DNA of 64,000 nt. Origin: Campylorhamphus procurvoides. Its lineage: Eukaryota; Chordata; Aves; Passeriformes; Dendrocolaptidae. The stretch spans positions 1,802,081 through 1,866,080 of the forward strand of contig WBMV01006288.1 of NCBI GenBank assembly GCA_013396655.1. The letters are read 5' to 3'. Below the pieces are notes generated by a model, which was given only the letters and a program-made list of their open reading frames with translations, was not told the DNA's origin and made no database searches. Below are positions 37,301 to 51,072 of the stretch, one piece after another (positions within the stretch are counted from its first letter, which is position 1; every line of letters starts with the position of its first letter). The translations under genes were made by a program, and so were the position numbers.

Positions 37301-39402
37301 ATGCCACTGTCACATTTGATTAACAGCTTTATTTCTATTCTAGATCGTTTATGAAATATCAAAAAACAGAGTCAATTAATGGCTTAGAATAGGAATTCTT
37401 CTCTGCCCCCAATTTTCCATACTCTTCAAGAGCAGCCAGCTGACATCTATCTGCCTGAGTCCAGTTACCTGTACAGGTCCAGAAACCTGCGCATCTCAAA
37501 AGGTCACTTGAAGACCTCTATTTTCAGATCATTCCCTCCTGATTTCCTACACTTATTTAGAATGTATAAACAAAGCCCAGGACTTCAGACCTGATTCTTT
37601 ACAGTCATTCACAGCAGTGAATATAATGCAGGTTCTAACCCTTCATAGAAGCTGCCCAGGACATTTGTCGACTTCAGCAGGGCTGTACTAACTTACACCA
37701 GCTTCAAACCTTGCTTATGGTATTTTACATTCACTTTGCTATAGCACGCACGATTACACAAGCTGCAGGGCAGAAAGTGAATAATTCAGCTCTTTCCTCC
37801 TCCGCCCACATCTTTTATTGGTATGTAAAACACCTACTCAGTTCCCAGAGATATATAGCTAGGTAACATAAGCAAACTAATGAGGTATAGCCTTAAGGCG
37901 TGTCAGCTCTATGTACCTCAAAAGCACCTACCTCTCAAAACACAGAATTGCTGTTCAAATATTGTTCCTGTTTTTGTTAACTAACAAAAAACACATGAAA
38001 ATATAACACCATGTCACTCCCTGTTTACAAGCTGAAACAGTTCCATACAAGATGAATAGGTAGCCTGAATGTGCAGTCTGCATGGTCTGTCCTTGGTATT
38101 AGGGTTTTTAGGACTGGGTTTTTATCATGCATCTCAGGAAATGTTTGTCCTACAGATGAACATTGTGCATAGGCTATCAAAGCATATTGCAGTCCCATTT
38201 CATGTAGGGTTGTTTTGACTTGTCAATTCAAGTAGAAGAATGCAAGTGATTTATATGAGCATTTTGCATTAGAGTATTGAATGCATTCTGGTTTTAATAA
38301 GAAGGACCAAGAACTGGTTTGCAACAAGATCTAATATGTCTCTCTCAGCACAAAGGATATCAAGGATTCTCACTTTAAAAGTGGAGCATTGCAACTGATT
38401 CTGATTCATGGCTGTCCACTCTTCACTGGATCCTTCAGATATTTCAGCTGTGAGCTTCCCTTTTATGACTTTCTCCTCTCTGCCTCCATATATATTCTGT
38501 TGGGCTTGAAGCTTGGCCTGAATAATTTTGCTTTCTCAGCCTAAGGAAATACACACAAATCTTCAAAAGACTTAAGTGCTTAGCTCCATTCCAAAGTCTG
38601 AGCATCAAATAGTTTTTCCTAAGGTGAAAGATTTAACATGGGATGTACTCATGCAGATGCAAGCATTGTCTCACTGGTAAGGGCTGTCTGTCTTGTGATG
38701 GCAACTGCTCTGCTGTTATCAGTGTCACACACCAAACCAGTAACAAGCCTTCCAATAGTGTTTTTCCATCAGATATTTAAGGGTGCTTCATAAACCACAG
38801 CTTATATACAGATGCAAAAACATGCCTGTGAGACTGTGTAATTTTCAGGTAACAGGTCTAGGTTTGGTGAGATATATAAAGTTACATAGCAAGCCCATAG
38901 CAGAGCTAGAAATAGAGTACATACATTCAACTCCTAGCATTGTATTTGGTACTTAACAGTCTTTTCTTACCCCCAGAAGCTGCCTGGAACAGCAACTTCA
39001 GTGTTCAGACCCAGTTTTGCTCTAATCCACATTCCCTTTTACTCATAAGTAAACTGGTAACAAATCTAGTTCAAAAAAAGGATGGGGTTAGATCCTCAGC
39101 AATTAAACTATCTGAGCTCCATTACAGGAAATAGCTAGCTTGGTCTTCAGTATAAGTAAAAAGATTACATTTACATTTTTCTATCAGGCACATAAATATA
39201 ATCTAGGTCCTTTGGAGAATGCCTTCTTCTATTAGAATAACAAGGACTTTATGTAGATGAAGCCTCCTTTGCTACACTGTCAATTTATTAGTTAACACAG
39301 GTATTCTTATCTGACTGATAAAAGGCTGATCAAATGTTCTTTTTACTTAACTACCCTATTTTTCTTCATATGTTAAATATTGTCTCAAAGATAATTTATT
39401 TT
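34310..39402. other. AT-rich non-coding DNA, no gene recognised
   Basis: No coding exon or RNA gene was recognised. The part at about 34740-35100 retains several CpG dinucleotides in AT-rich context and is noted as a possible conserved element. The other frames are short and featureless. Confidence 0.5.
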
Positions 39403-39525
39403 CACAGTCACAGTATCAGAGAATATTCTGAGGGACCACAAGGATCATCAAAGTGCAACTCCTGGCCCTATTTTACACAAAAAGAAATTACTGTTTACTA
39501 TCAGAATAAGCTTCTCTAGAAGATT
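39403..39525 (-). mobile_element. CR1 LINE 3' tail fragment (minus strand)
   Basis: Read on plus, the order is 'cacagtcacagtatcagagaat', 'attctgagggaccacaaggatcatcaaagtgcaactcctggccct', which is a reverse-complemented CR1 3' end with its terminal repeat at the left. Only the last 100 nt or so of the element are recognisable, followed by decayed sequence. No coding part remains. Confidence 0.75.
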
Positions 39526-39974
39526 GACAGGCTATACTTCCTGAACTGGTAGGTTTGATTGCTGATAAAGTGAATAACCTTAGAAACTTCATGTCATTCT
39601 CCAATAAGCCTCATTAAAGTTCTACCATCAGCATGCAGGCACGTGTGCCCTGACCCCACAGCTGCCACTCAAATGCAACGCTGCTGAAATAATTACAGTT
39701 GCAGTATTTCATCAAAATGTAAATTCCATGACGAAGGACTGCTGTGATAAATGACAGAAGTCAAAGAGGAAAGTCCGCATGGGACCAGCCTAAGGAACCC
39801 TGGCTCTTTAATTTGTAGCTGTTACCAGTACAGAGGTCCTTAGCCCTGTTTGTTGGGATGGACTAACAGAGACCCAGAAGTTATTTGTCCCACCCAAAGC
39901 TAGAGAGGCACTGTGGGTTTAGATTAGGATCTTCAGCTCCTGGGCCTGCGTTTAAACAAACATTTCTCTTAATT

Positions 39975-40273
39975 CGGAAACACGGCGTGAAGCCTCTCTC
40001 CATTTCTGGAGCGGTCACGTCGCTTGGCTCCGAGGCGCTGCTTTGCCCCGGTTTTGGGCGCTGTTGTGAGGGTGGCCGAGAGAGGGCACCCGGCCCCCGG
40101 CCAGCCGCTCCCCGGCAAGATGCTCGCCAGCACGGCAAGATAACGCGGCCAGTGATCCGCAAGAACCAACCACCCACCTGCAGCAAGAGCCCCAAATGCT
40201 CCGGGAGAAGGGAATTTCTGGCCTGGCTGCACAGGTGTCCCCCGTGAACTGGGTCCCATGCACGGATGAACCG
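39975..40273. promoter_or_regulatory. Isolated small CpG island, candidate promoter or enhancer
   Basis: I counted 24 CpG dinucleotides in 299 nt, with locally high GC, in a window where CpG is otherwise scarce. The sequence is not one of the CR1 copies, and no LTR structure was recognised. No TATA box was seen. One CACGT core occurs at 40016-40020. The overlapping frames, up to 146 codons on the minus strand and 120 on the plus, look like the by-product of stop-poor GC-rich DNA and have no known domain. The strand of any transcript is unknown. It may be the first exon or promoter of a gene extending outside the window, a lncRNA promoter or an orphan island. Confidence 0.5.
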
Positions 40274-43200
40274 GCACACAAATTGCTTTCTCCAGAAATA
40301 CCTGGTTTTATTTAAGAGCAAGATGAATCAGAAATAGCCCTGATGATTTTCATGCCTCAGGTGTTCTGGGAAGCAAGCATGTGTGCTGGTGCTGAGGCTG
40401 ACAGGACAGGACAGGTTTATTTGCTTGCCCTTCTTGATATAGTAAGTGGCATTTGATAAATCGTTGTCAGACCACTGAAATCTAATAACATGGATCACTA
40501 CAAGATGATTACAGACCCTGAACATTACTGGCATTATATGAGTGAATAATAACCTTGCTGTCTTTGACAAGGGGATACGTAATCCTCAGGGTATTCAGGG
40601 ACAAGGTGTGATTTCCACAACTTGGTCAGGAAAGGTATTAAAAATTATAACATCATTGGCTGAGAAGCCCTCCCTCTGGATTTTAAAGTTTTGTGATGAT
40701 AATAAATAAAATCACTCTCTTAACCAACCCTTTCCAATATAATTTGTGAATGTTCTGTTCAAAACAGCGTATCATTACAATATGGAAGAATATTGGTGTA
40801 GAGACACATTGATGCATACATACATATTAAAATAGAGATACTGCCAGTCCAACAATGAGATGAAAACAAATCAGCATAAATTACATCCTCTTAAAGACAC
40901 TTTTAAAATACAGTTTCTTAACACAATGTACCTGCCAAAGTATTCAACTGATTTTACATCATGTCAGGGAATAGCTAGCAACGCTTTCAGCTGCACAGAA
41001 AAGCTAGTAATCAATGAGAAGAAATGCAATTCACCATGCTTGATAAGTGAGCTAGCAAGGCAGCAATACTTCTGAGAAAATACCAGAAGTGATACGTGGA
41101 CACTCCTTCTGTCTTGAGTGCAGAAGCAAGACCTGCTTTCACAGACAAAATGACACTATAATTATAAGAGTTTTCTATTGACATCAGGCAGAAATTATCA
41201 ATCACAGTCCAGCAGAAGGCAGGTAAAATTACCCGATAAATATACCTCTCCTCATATTTTGAGCTGCAAAAAAAGGATATTAAAGTTAGATTGGTTTTCA
41301 TGCCTCAAAAACCTTTTCATCAATTGCAAAGAAAAGAAGACACACATATGAAGATATCTCCTTCAAAAGAAGCATACTGAAAGTAGCTACTAAATCCAAT
41401 TTTAACTCCTGTTATTTTTAAATACTCTTCATAGCAGAAGTAATATAACCACAACACATTTAGGTAACTACTGGAATAGTCACTAATCTGTACAAGTTCA
41501 AGTGCAGAAATCATTGATGTAAAACCTCAACTGTGAGGGTTAGGTTTTGCCTGAAGCAATACCTGCCAGCAGTTCCACTGAAAACAGAGTGTACTCTCAG
41601 AGAAATGTTATTAGGGGAATGACAGGGGGAAAAGAGAAGCTTGAACTTTAAAGCATCCAGTTTAAAATTCTCATCATGGCTTTCACAGACTAGCCCTGAA
41701 TGCTGCCTCAAGCTCCCACCACATGTCCCAGCACCTCTTGCCCTTGTTAGTAATGCTGTTGCTCATCTCAACCACTTCTCTTCCCTGAGATCAAAGACCT
41801 GCCCAAGTTATTGCTCCCACTGAGTATCAGCACCCACCCCCTCTCCTCACATCACTGCCCCTGAATTCAGTCTCAGCAGCACTAATTGTGCTCAGACAAA
41901 TGGGCACATCACGTCCCAGTCACTGCTCCATTTAGGACACTGCCTGGATCTCCTATCACACTCATGCAGGCTGTCTGGGGTCAGAGCTCTGCTTTTGTTC
42001 TAATCACTCTGTTAACACAAAATAAAAACAAGACTGCAATGTGGGAAGCATCATTTTGACCTGTTCTTGCATGTCTCACTACCACCACACAGAACTCAAT
42101 GATTAAATTGTGACTCTAGGGAGAGATTTGGCCAAAATGGAAAGCCCACAACATGCTGATCCTGACAAACCCCTCAAGATACAAAGTCCCCAATGCCTGA
42201 GAAACAGGAGACAAAAAGACATTTGTCAGCAGTGAATGATGAGGGCACAACTGTACAGTCCTCCAGGTCTCTCTTTATCCAAACCCTAACCTGTTCCTAT
42301 GGAGACATATCAAGCCAGATGTCCCTGTAGCAAAGGTTGGCCAGTGGATGCGTGAATGGAAGCCATTCACACAGAGGAAGGATGCATGGCAGAAGGGAGG
42401 GAGGCAGGCACAGAAGGAGGCAGAGGGAAGGCAGACCAGGAGGGAGGGCAGGGACCCTGCAGTGGCTTCCCCACAAGTATGGTCCCAGCAACTCTCCTGA
42501 GGAGAATGAGCCAGAGTGAACGCATTCATGACATTCCTGTCCAGATTCAGGCTGGACCTGAAGAAGAAGAATCTGGGCACTAGTGGAGAGGCCTGTGGCA
42601 GGCAGCAGACCCTCCCTGGCAATGTTTTCAGGTGCTGGGAGGATGCAGGTGCAACCTTGGGCAGCCTCTGACTCTCCAGAGGTTCTTCCTGTCAGAGATG
42701 ACGCCCTGATGTCTCGTTGGTCAATGGCTCACTCACTGAGGCAGAGAAAAAGTCCTTGTCTGATCAAATCAAGTGCCCCCATACCTCTGCCATTCTACTG
42801 TGGATGTATCTGAACCCCTTTATTTAAAAATACCTTGCGTACTGAAAAAAACCACCTGACATCTCTATTTTCAGACAGGAGAATGAACAGAGAGACAGTC
42901 AGCTGCCCAGAGAGTCAGACCTTCGTGGTGGGAGAGCAGAAAGACACTGTTCCTGTAACCAAGTTGAAACATCAGAAAGAAAAAGGCAGCTGCATATTGC
43001 ACTGCTGCAAAGTGATATCTGTAATCCACCCAACTTCTTTATAGCTATCAACATGGGGCAATTATCACTAAACAGTTTATCCAGAGCTGCCAAGACTGCG
43101 CTAAAATCTGTTATGAAGACTATACAAGCAAGGAAACAGTGAGAGCTCTAAGGTCAGAAGTGCAGGTGCTTAGGAATGTCATGGAAAAAGGTCAGAAGCT

Positions 43201-43505
43201 AAAGCTGCAAGGGCAGGATAAGCACAGCTATCTGCATTTTGGTTTTATGTTTTCCTAGATAAACATATTTGTAGCTATGTGTCAAAAATCATCTGCAAAC
43301 TCATGACAGGTATGTCCTTGTATCCACACAACATAAACAGGCTTCCTTTGTAAGGCTTGCCTTCATTTTCACTGAAGTTGAGGCAAAAGCTGCAACCTGT
43401 TTTATCATGGGATTAATCATACTTAGCCCTAAAGATGCATCTGCATTGCCGCTGTCTGACAAGTATCTACTGCATCCAGAAAGGAAACGTAGTTGTTTGA
43501 TTAGA
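40274..43505. other. Non-coding DNA with a GGA-rich stretch
   Basis: No gene or interspersed repeat was recognised. Sequence from about 41690 to 42700 is more GC rich than the rest and contains a G/A-rich stretch at 42376-42455. Frames in this part are up to 115 codons on the minus strand and show only low-complexity, composition-driven residues. Confidence 0.5.
42376..42455 (+). repeat. G/A-rich low-complexity tract
   Basis: The tract consists of irregular GGGA, GGAGG and GGCA units with only scattered pyrimidines. It has three close GGG runs near 42442-42453 but no clear fourth, so a stable G-quadruplex is only marginally supported. Confidence 0.7.
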
Positions 43506-44098
43506 AGCTCAACATGATCCAACAATGTGCACTTGTATCCTGGGCTTCATCAAAAGAGGTATGATCAACAGCTTGAGGGAAGGGATTGTGCCCATCTACT
43601 CTGCTCTTGTGAGACCCGACTTGGAGTGCTGCATCCAGGTCTGGGACCCTGTTAGAAGCACAGATCTGTTAGAGCAAGTCTAAAGGGCCATGATGATGAT
43701 CTGAGGGATTGAGCACCACTGCTATGGAGTCAGGCTGTGAGAGCTGGAGTTGTTCTGCCCAGAGAGGGAAAGGCCCCAGAGTCACCTTATTGTGACCTTC
43801 CAGTACCTAAAAGGGGTCTACAGGAGAGTTGGAGAGGGAGTTTTTACAAGGGCATGTAGTGACAGGACAATGGGGAATGGCTTCAAACTGAAAGGGGGCA
43901 GATTTAGATCAGATAGGAAGATATTCTTTACTGTGAGGGTGGTAAGAAACTTGCACGGGTTGCCCAGAGAAGATGTGGATGCCACATCCCTGGAAGTGTG
44001 CAAGGCCAGATTGGCAACCAGATGGGCAACCTGGTCTAGTGGAAAGTGTCAATGCCAATGGCAACAGGGCTGGAACTAGATGATCTCCAAGGCCAAGA
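43506..44098 (+). mobile_element. CR1 LINE 3' coding part
   Basis: This plus-strand CR1 covers the C-terminal portion of the reverse transcriptase ORF. The frame at 43750-44079 reads cleanly through the conserved end of the protein, with blocks such as SHLIVTFQYLKGVYRR, FTRACSDRT, NGFKLKGGRF and LPREDVDATSLEV. Upstream, in-frame stops occur after LLEQV and again before that frame, so the ORF is broken. The element is 5'-truncated, and its 3' terminal repeat has decayed ('gatgatctccaaggccaag'). It belongs to the same subfamily group as the copy at 59799-60077. Confidence 0.9.
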
Positions 44099-47000
44099 TT
44101 AGCTTTAGCTTGCTACAAGTGAAATCTGCTGCTGTACTGGCTATATCCAGATAGTGATTTACAACAGTGCCTGATTCTGAGTACTGGAAAGGAAAAAGAA
44201 AATGAAAAAAAAAAAAAAAGGTCCCTAGAGAAATTCTGGTTAGCCGCAGCACCAGAACAGCTCATTTGAGTGGCAACAATAAAGGAATAAAGTCACTAGT
44301 GGGAATTCTGACCTTCCAAACTACTTTCCCCACAAGCAGCTGCTTCCCTCCAGCACCTATATATGAAACGTGGTGTGGCTAACTCTACTCTTCAAAACTG
44401 CACTGCAGCTGAATGCTTAATGAAAGCAGTTTAAAATTCCCACAGAGAGCTGAACAGATTCTTGCAGACCACAGAGGATGTGGTTTATCCACTGAGGCCA
44501 TTCTAGCTGAGAGTTACTGAGGAACTTTTAGATTTGTTGCAACTACTGCTGATCCTAGAGACAGAATAGCATCCTCAAGAGGTAATTACTCAGTTTTTCT
44601 TCCAGAGGGTTCTACCTTAAAGACCTACTGCTGTATAGTCTAGGTGTGAAATAAGAGAAACCACAGTCTTCTCTGAAGTCTAATTTGAAGAGTATATGGG
44701 GAAAGGAGAACAGCTTTGTGTTTGACTTCAAAAACATTTCCCAGTTCAGCACAGCACTGGAACATTTTATTGAGGGACTGAATTAAGAAGCTGATTTTGT
44801 GCCCAAGGAGAACAAAATCAGAAGAGTTTCTGAAGATAAGCAATGAACAACAATAACAACAAAAATTTTAAAGTCCTTTTGGTTTGACTCATAGATGAAT
44901 TTCTTTTGACAACAAAGATAGATGTGTTCGGGGTGTGTCCTGATCCCCTATCGTGCCCAGTCTTGGCTGGTAGCTGATGTGAGCCCTGATCCTGGAGCTG
45001 GTTTGTGTCAGCCTGAGGCTGTCCCAGAGTGAGAGAGATCTCCCACATACAGATAGCTGTACCACAGCAAGTCAGAGGCTGTACTGACCAGGGCAGGATA
45101 AGACCCTGCTACAAAGCTCTGAATCTCCAAGACAAATCTCTCTTCCATTCAACAGACCCAGGGAAATAGCAAGGGAAGTGTTTTATGTCTTTAGTCTAGC
45201 TGCATCCTCTTTGAAGGCTCTGAAAAAAGGCAAGGAGCAGATCTGTGAGCAGACTACCTAATTTCACTCATATAACAACTTCTTTGACCCAGACACTTAC
45301 TTCAGCTTAAAGGAGTGACAGAGATAGTTCTAATAGGTATCAAATTTTATATCCATGCCAAGCAAGCTGTAGTTTCTGTTCTTCCTTATATCTTTGACTA
45401 GTTCTTGAAAGCATTACAAAAAAAAAAAAGTCATACACGCAGAAGGAGGCAATTTGCCACAAACAGGATAGAGTAGTGCTTATGCACAGTAGTGCTGTTT
45501 ATGACGAGTTTTGTTTTCATTGAACAATGCATGAGGACCTCTTATATCTCAGTGAGTCAGGGCATGTGGGTGTTGCCTGCCGGTTCCATCACTTCACTTT
45601 TCCTTTGTTTCCCTGCAAGCCTCATGCTCCTGGAGGTAGAGCCATGGCATGGGAACCCAAACAAGGTCTGTCCCAGCCCAGCAATGCAGCTGGGGTTGCA
45701 CATGCTCTCAGCTGCTGTCACTGGGTCCATATTGGACCACATTCTTCAGATCTGACCAGCAAAAAGTACTTTCCCTTTAAATATACTAACCACATAGGAC
45801 CAATTATTACTTCTTTAAGCTTCTCTGTAGTTTAAGCATCAGCATCTAGGCTGTGTGAAGCATGATATTTGTCTCCTCAGAGACAGGAGGCCATACGTTA
45901 CATTCAACTCCAGCTTTAAGAAGTCTTTAACTAGCTTTCTGTGTCCTTTTGCACAGTTGCATAAACAGGCCATACAATCTAAATGAGGAGGTTTCCATTC
46001 ACAAATCTAACTTTGGCACAGAAATTATGTGTTCAGTCAGGCTATTCAATTTGTCCACAGCCTTTTTCAGATGCTTTTCCATCTAATTTGCAGAATAATT
46101 CATTAAATGTGATGCTAAAGAGCAAGCAGGGAAAAAAAAGTCTAAAATGTGATGGAGATACCAGTTCTCAATGTAATGTTTAGCTTGTGCTATGAAATCT
46201 AAATTCTACCATAGAGATATTGTTGTGGTACCACCTACAGGCATCACAAGCATTATAGCTCTCTCAGAACACTAGAACACTATGAAAGCCCAACATATTT
46301 AAAGAAGCTTTTAACATACTAGCAGCTATACATTTCTGGCAACATTTATAAATTATTAATTGCTTTATTGCTAATTTTGTTTTGATTCATATATTGTTTA
46401 ATTAGGATTTTACTCAGGAGCAGATGGTTGTCTTCATTAAATCATAATATATTCTACTCAAATGGAAGCAGCTGTTTTTTTGAATACACTATAATTTATT
46501 TCCTACATGCCAGAAACCACTCTAAAGGGAATCCAGACTATAATCATTCAGTTTGTTTCCACTGAAGCTTATTTACAATAAACTTTGAAAGTTTTTAGGA
46601 AGCAGAAGTCAAATGTAGGTGGCATTTGTTAGCAAGAGCAAGTTTCTATTATTGAACTTGAAACTATATTCACAGAAGTACTTTCAAATATACATAAATG
46701 ATAGTCCTAGCATGCTACATGCTGTATACAGACATTGGTAAAAGAAATCAACATGCAAAGAGCTTCCAAAATATATAATAAAACAAGCAAAGGGCAAGAA
46801 AAAAAAGTTGGGTTTGGTTTTCCTACTTATGATAAAAAACAAAAAAGAAACTTGGATGATGAGGAATGTTGTTAGAGTCCCAAAGACTTCAGGCAGCCAG
46901 GCGACTGAATCTGTCTCTAAAATTACCTCCCCTTTTCCTCTTACAATTTCACTGGACTAAGCTGATAGCACAGCTGGCAAATGCCACATCCACTGATATA

Positions 47001-50000
47001 TTTCATAATTCTCTTCAATGCATTTTAGAAAAAGTTTTTCTTAGGGAAGTTTTTTCTAAAATTACTGGCCTCCAGTCTTCTCTCCACAAAAGAGAGCAGA
47101 GTTGAAGTTCCCAGATTACGTTTTTATTGCTTCAATTACAATGCATTGATATGCAGAAGCCACTGAAGAGCTTCATTGTTACAGGTGATAATCAAAAGCT
47201 CCTGATCTCCTATGCTGAGAGAGTTCTGTGGTAGAACCTATGATGCCTCTATGCATCTAAAATTTCATATGCTCCTCAAAGCCTCTGGAATTACTAAGGG
47301 AGATCAGAACTCTAGATGATAAGTTCCAAAAATATACTGTTTAAATATGAATTGATAATTAGGCACTTGTCTTACATTCTTTGTAAAGTATTACTCCTTC
47401 TGGATCCTTGTTTGTCCTTCTCTGTTTTTCCTACACAGCTCAGCTTTTCTGCACCCTACTTCATGTTGTGATTTTTTCCCCTTTCTTTTAGACTGAGTCT
47501 GAGTTCAAACAAATTCTTCTACATCCCTCTTCGTATTAAGTTATACGTTATAAAGACAGCAAACACTCAGTAAATACCTAAACAGGAACTGTGAAGGTAT
47601 GTGTGTGTGCAGTAAATTTAAAAATTAGACAGTCACAGCATTTGTAAATATTCTGGACAACCCTTGTTAGACAAATGATTGGTCTGTTTTTACCAACGAC
47701 AAATTGCATTTAGATTTCATATTCTTTTCTTAGATTTGAGACGAAAGTAGCAGTAGAGAAGCCATATCATAATTTGTCTAATTTTCCAGAAATATAACTA
47801 CCTCGTTATAAAAGTCCAATTTAATTTAAATGAAGCCAGGGCCTCTATACATGAGTATGTCCAAAAAGTATACTATGATTCAATGCAAATAGAATTGAGC
47901 AGGCGTATCAAGGTATATTTATCCATCAAAAGTTTTCCCCAAAGAACCCACTACTGAGTTGCCTTAATGTGCTAGTATTTTTCATTTTCCACTCAAATTT
48001 AATTTAGAGAGAAAATATTGTTTCAGCTTGTGTGGTTGTTCACAAACTGCCTAACTCAAGCTAGAAATTCAGTGACCAACTCTAATTCAACATTCAGAAA
48101 AGGGTTTTCAAAGGAATTAGATTTTCTTTTGGAATCAAATTTGATTTGGAAAAAGTTATGGGACAGGAAAAACTGTCTAAAATATCTAATGTCTAAAATC
48201 TAAACTAAAGGACATTAATTATTTGGAGGGGGAAACAATGTAGTTTTCAAAACACTGCATGACTACGCTGGCGGTTCACTGAGCTTTTCATTGGTTTGTC
48301 ACTGATTCTATGCAGGTGTACATTTTACCACTCATTTTCTATCAAAATTTGAGAAAAAAATTTTTCAGACTTTTGTATCTAGCATGTTTCTCTATCATCC
48401 CCTGTGTGAAAGGGAACAGCATATATAGACCATGGAACCTTGCTTTGATATGGATGAGAACAACAGTAAGCAGGAGTGAGACCAGAGGATTTTGACTGTG
48501 GCATACCAAGTATTCAGCAAGTAAGCAAGTGTCCTTTTCCACCCTCCTGGCTGTCTGCACTGGGTCTCATTTATGAAACATACACCTTCTCAGCCAGTAA
48601 GAAAATCATACTTTCCTCCATTCCTGTCAAAACAGTAGAATTGTCTTTCTCTACCTTGTTTTCAAAACAGTTCTTAAAGGAAAGGTATTACCTCAGGGAA
48701 GGTACCAAGCTCAGGAAATTTCTGGTCCCAAGATGACAGTTTCATATATTTACAAACAACTTAAAAGCAGAGGACTGTGCTTTGCAACTGTAACCATAGG
48801 AACAGAGACCAGCTCCTGTGTTAATAGAGAACTGGGATTCCACCCTGCATAAATTACCTCAGACAAAAATGCTTACCTACTGAGGCCGTGCAATTAAATA
48901 AACATTATCCCAGTATCTCCTTACATCAGTGATATGGAGCAATCTCTTGCTGTCAGGGACAGAACTAAAACCTCACAAAATTGTGGCTGCCAGAGCCCCC
49001 AGATCTGCTTAGTTTAACAGAGAAGCCACCTCTTAACTCTTCTCCTCCCCATTTTGTTTTCTCTCATCTTTCTCTTTTTTATTCTCTTTATCTTTTTCAC
49101 CCATATTCTTCACATTCCCCTTCCCGAGGAGTAATCAACTTTTAGGTCAAAACTTATTGTGGGGGGAGGCTTTTAAGGTGACTTCCTTACTCAGAACAGC
49201 TGCTGATGTCATTCCACATCATGTGCACTTTCCTCTGTTAGAAAGCAAAGGATGATACACTGTGTCATGTTCTGACATGCATCACCCATCCTTTAAGGTT
49301 TTCCATCTCCACTACTGGCTGAGGCACCAGACTGCCAGTTTTCATGCCTAACAGTGAAATGGCACCACATGCCCTAAAGCTAAAGGCTCTATTAATGAAC
49401 AATATGCATTATGTGGTACCTGCAGCATACAAAACACCATTTTGCTCAGGTGAAAAAGTGGTTATTTTGTATTACTTTTTTTGATGGAGGGTGGATGTGA
49501 AAATAAATAAGCCCCACCAACTTCTTTCAGATATAAATTTTCTTGTACTTCACAGTAATAAAAATGTAACTGCATTTTTAAATGCATCTGGCAAATACAG
49601 ATAGAGTGATAGTAAAACTGACATGCTGAAGTAGCAGTGATATGCTAAATTTGACATCTTACTCTCCCTAATGCATCAGGACACTGGAACCAATCATTCA
49701 TGAAGTCTCTTTTGAGATTTGTGGAGATGAGGTTGAAGTGAGAGTCCATGGTTGCTGTTTTACATCATTGAAACAGAAAGCCAAAAAACCAAGTGTGCAA
49801 ATACAAAGAATCTACTAAGCAAATTGTGCTGCACAACAAAAGCTAAAAATACTTTTAAATATTATTCATACAAACAATCAGAACGTGCACAAAACATTCA
49901 TCTTTTGAGATGCTTTTTCACTTAGCCTAATATAATCTTCAGATATCTGTCATGAAACAATTAGCTGATATAACTCCTTGTATTTTGCATTTCATCTTAG

Positions 50001-51072
50001 TTCTTACTGCTGGAAACAGCCGGAGAGGGATGGACAGAAGGGCTGATAAACAGCAACTACTCTCATAAATAAAACAGGTTCACTCTTCAGTCCCAGTGCC
50101 TGATCACCTTGCTACATTATATTAATTTACTCCAGGACTTTGTTTTGAAGTGAACCAAATACTTCCCTCCAAGACAAAACTGGAGCATAGTTCAGAGACT
50201 ATTTCAGTCCAGGGACTGGTTGCTTCAGGCAGAAGGAGCAGGACTGTGCCCAGCTGGGATCCTAGAGTCATTCAGTCATTTCCCACTAGGCTTTGAAACA
50301 CCATGTACTTTTATGCCACCTCCAAGGGCAGGCAACATACACTTTGGTCTTCAAACTACAGGAACATGCCTCTGGCACACACTGACACTCCTTGGAGTAT
50401 TTCAGGAACTCTAGAAAAACTACCTCCAACACTCTTCTTTCCATCTTCCCTCAAAAAAAAAAAGACCTTTTGGAACAAGAAGGGCATAAAGAAAACTGCT
50501 GTGGAAGGAGCTGCAGCTATTCATACAGTGTCAGATAGCATTCAGTCCCAACACCTTCTCTCATGTTCTCAAATACAGTACTATACAGTATAAGTGTGTG
50601 TGTATATTCCTTGAGCCAGCAAGGGGATGCAGATTGGGTGCATTGTGCGCATTGTGCTTACAGAGTTCTCAGCACAACAGAGGTCCAGTTTTCCCAGGAC
50701 TGCTGAAAAGCTGTCTTCATTAACCCGTTCTTCGAGTCCCACAATAGCAGCAACAGACCAACTGCACAGGAGATGCCCATTCTTCTCTATACCACAGGTA
50801 AATGGCTTCTTCTCTCCACATTGCAAACCTATGGCACATTGATAGAAGCTGTGCTTCCACACAGGAGCTTCAGCCCTTTTGCTTTCATACTGACTGTTAA
50901 GAGGTCTTTATAAGAAAGGGTTTTTTTGGGACATTTTCTCTTTTCTGAGAGATGATAATTTTCTTTTTGCCATCAGTTACCTGATAAGTCTTATGGAATT
51001 ACAGTTCTTGGAAAGGGATAGTTGTGACTACTTCCTAGCATCTCCTACAAGCTCTTGATCCAGATTTAATAC
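44099..51072. other. About 7 kb of non-coding DNA, no gene recognised
   Basis: Nothing coding was recognised. Poly(A)-like runs occur at 44205-44219 and near 45419-45430. The stretch at about 46330-46600 is AT rich with several TAATT cores and is listed as a possible conserved element. Confidence 0.5.
44205..44219. repeat. Poly(A) tract, 15 nt
   Basis: An uninterrupted A run follows an A-rich lead-in from about 44188. It lies about 110 nt after the end of the CR1 copy, so it is not that element's own tail; CR1 lacks a poly(A) tail. Confidence 0.85.

Noticed and set aside
39881..40321. 146-codon minus-strand frame over the CpG island, and a 120-codon plus-strand frame
   Set aside because: GC-rich DNA has few stops, both strands are open, and neither product has a recognisable domain, so coding status is not supported.
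42275..42622. 115-codon minus-strand frame rich in Pro, Cys and Leu
   Set aside because: It reads the complement of a GGA-rich tract. Composition explains the residues.
50581..50862. Minus-strand frame with a 'CGEKKPFTCG' string resembling a zinc-finger linker
   Set aside because: There is no second finger, the Cys/His spacing of a C2H2 unit is not met, and the frame has no conserved neighbours. Chance is more likely.
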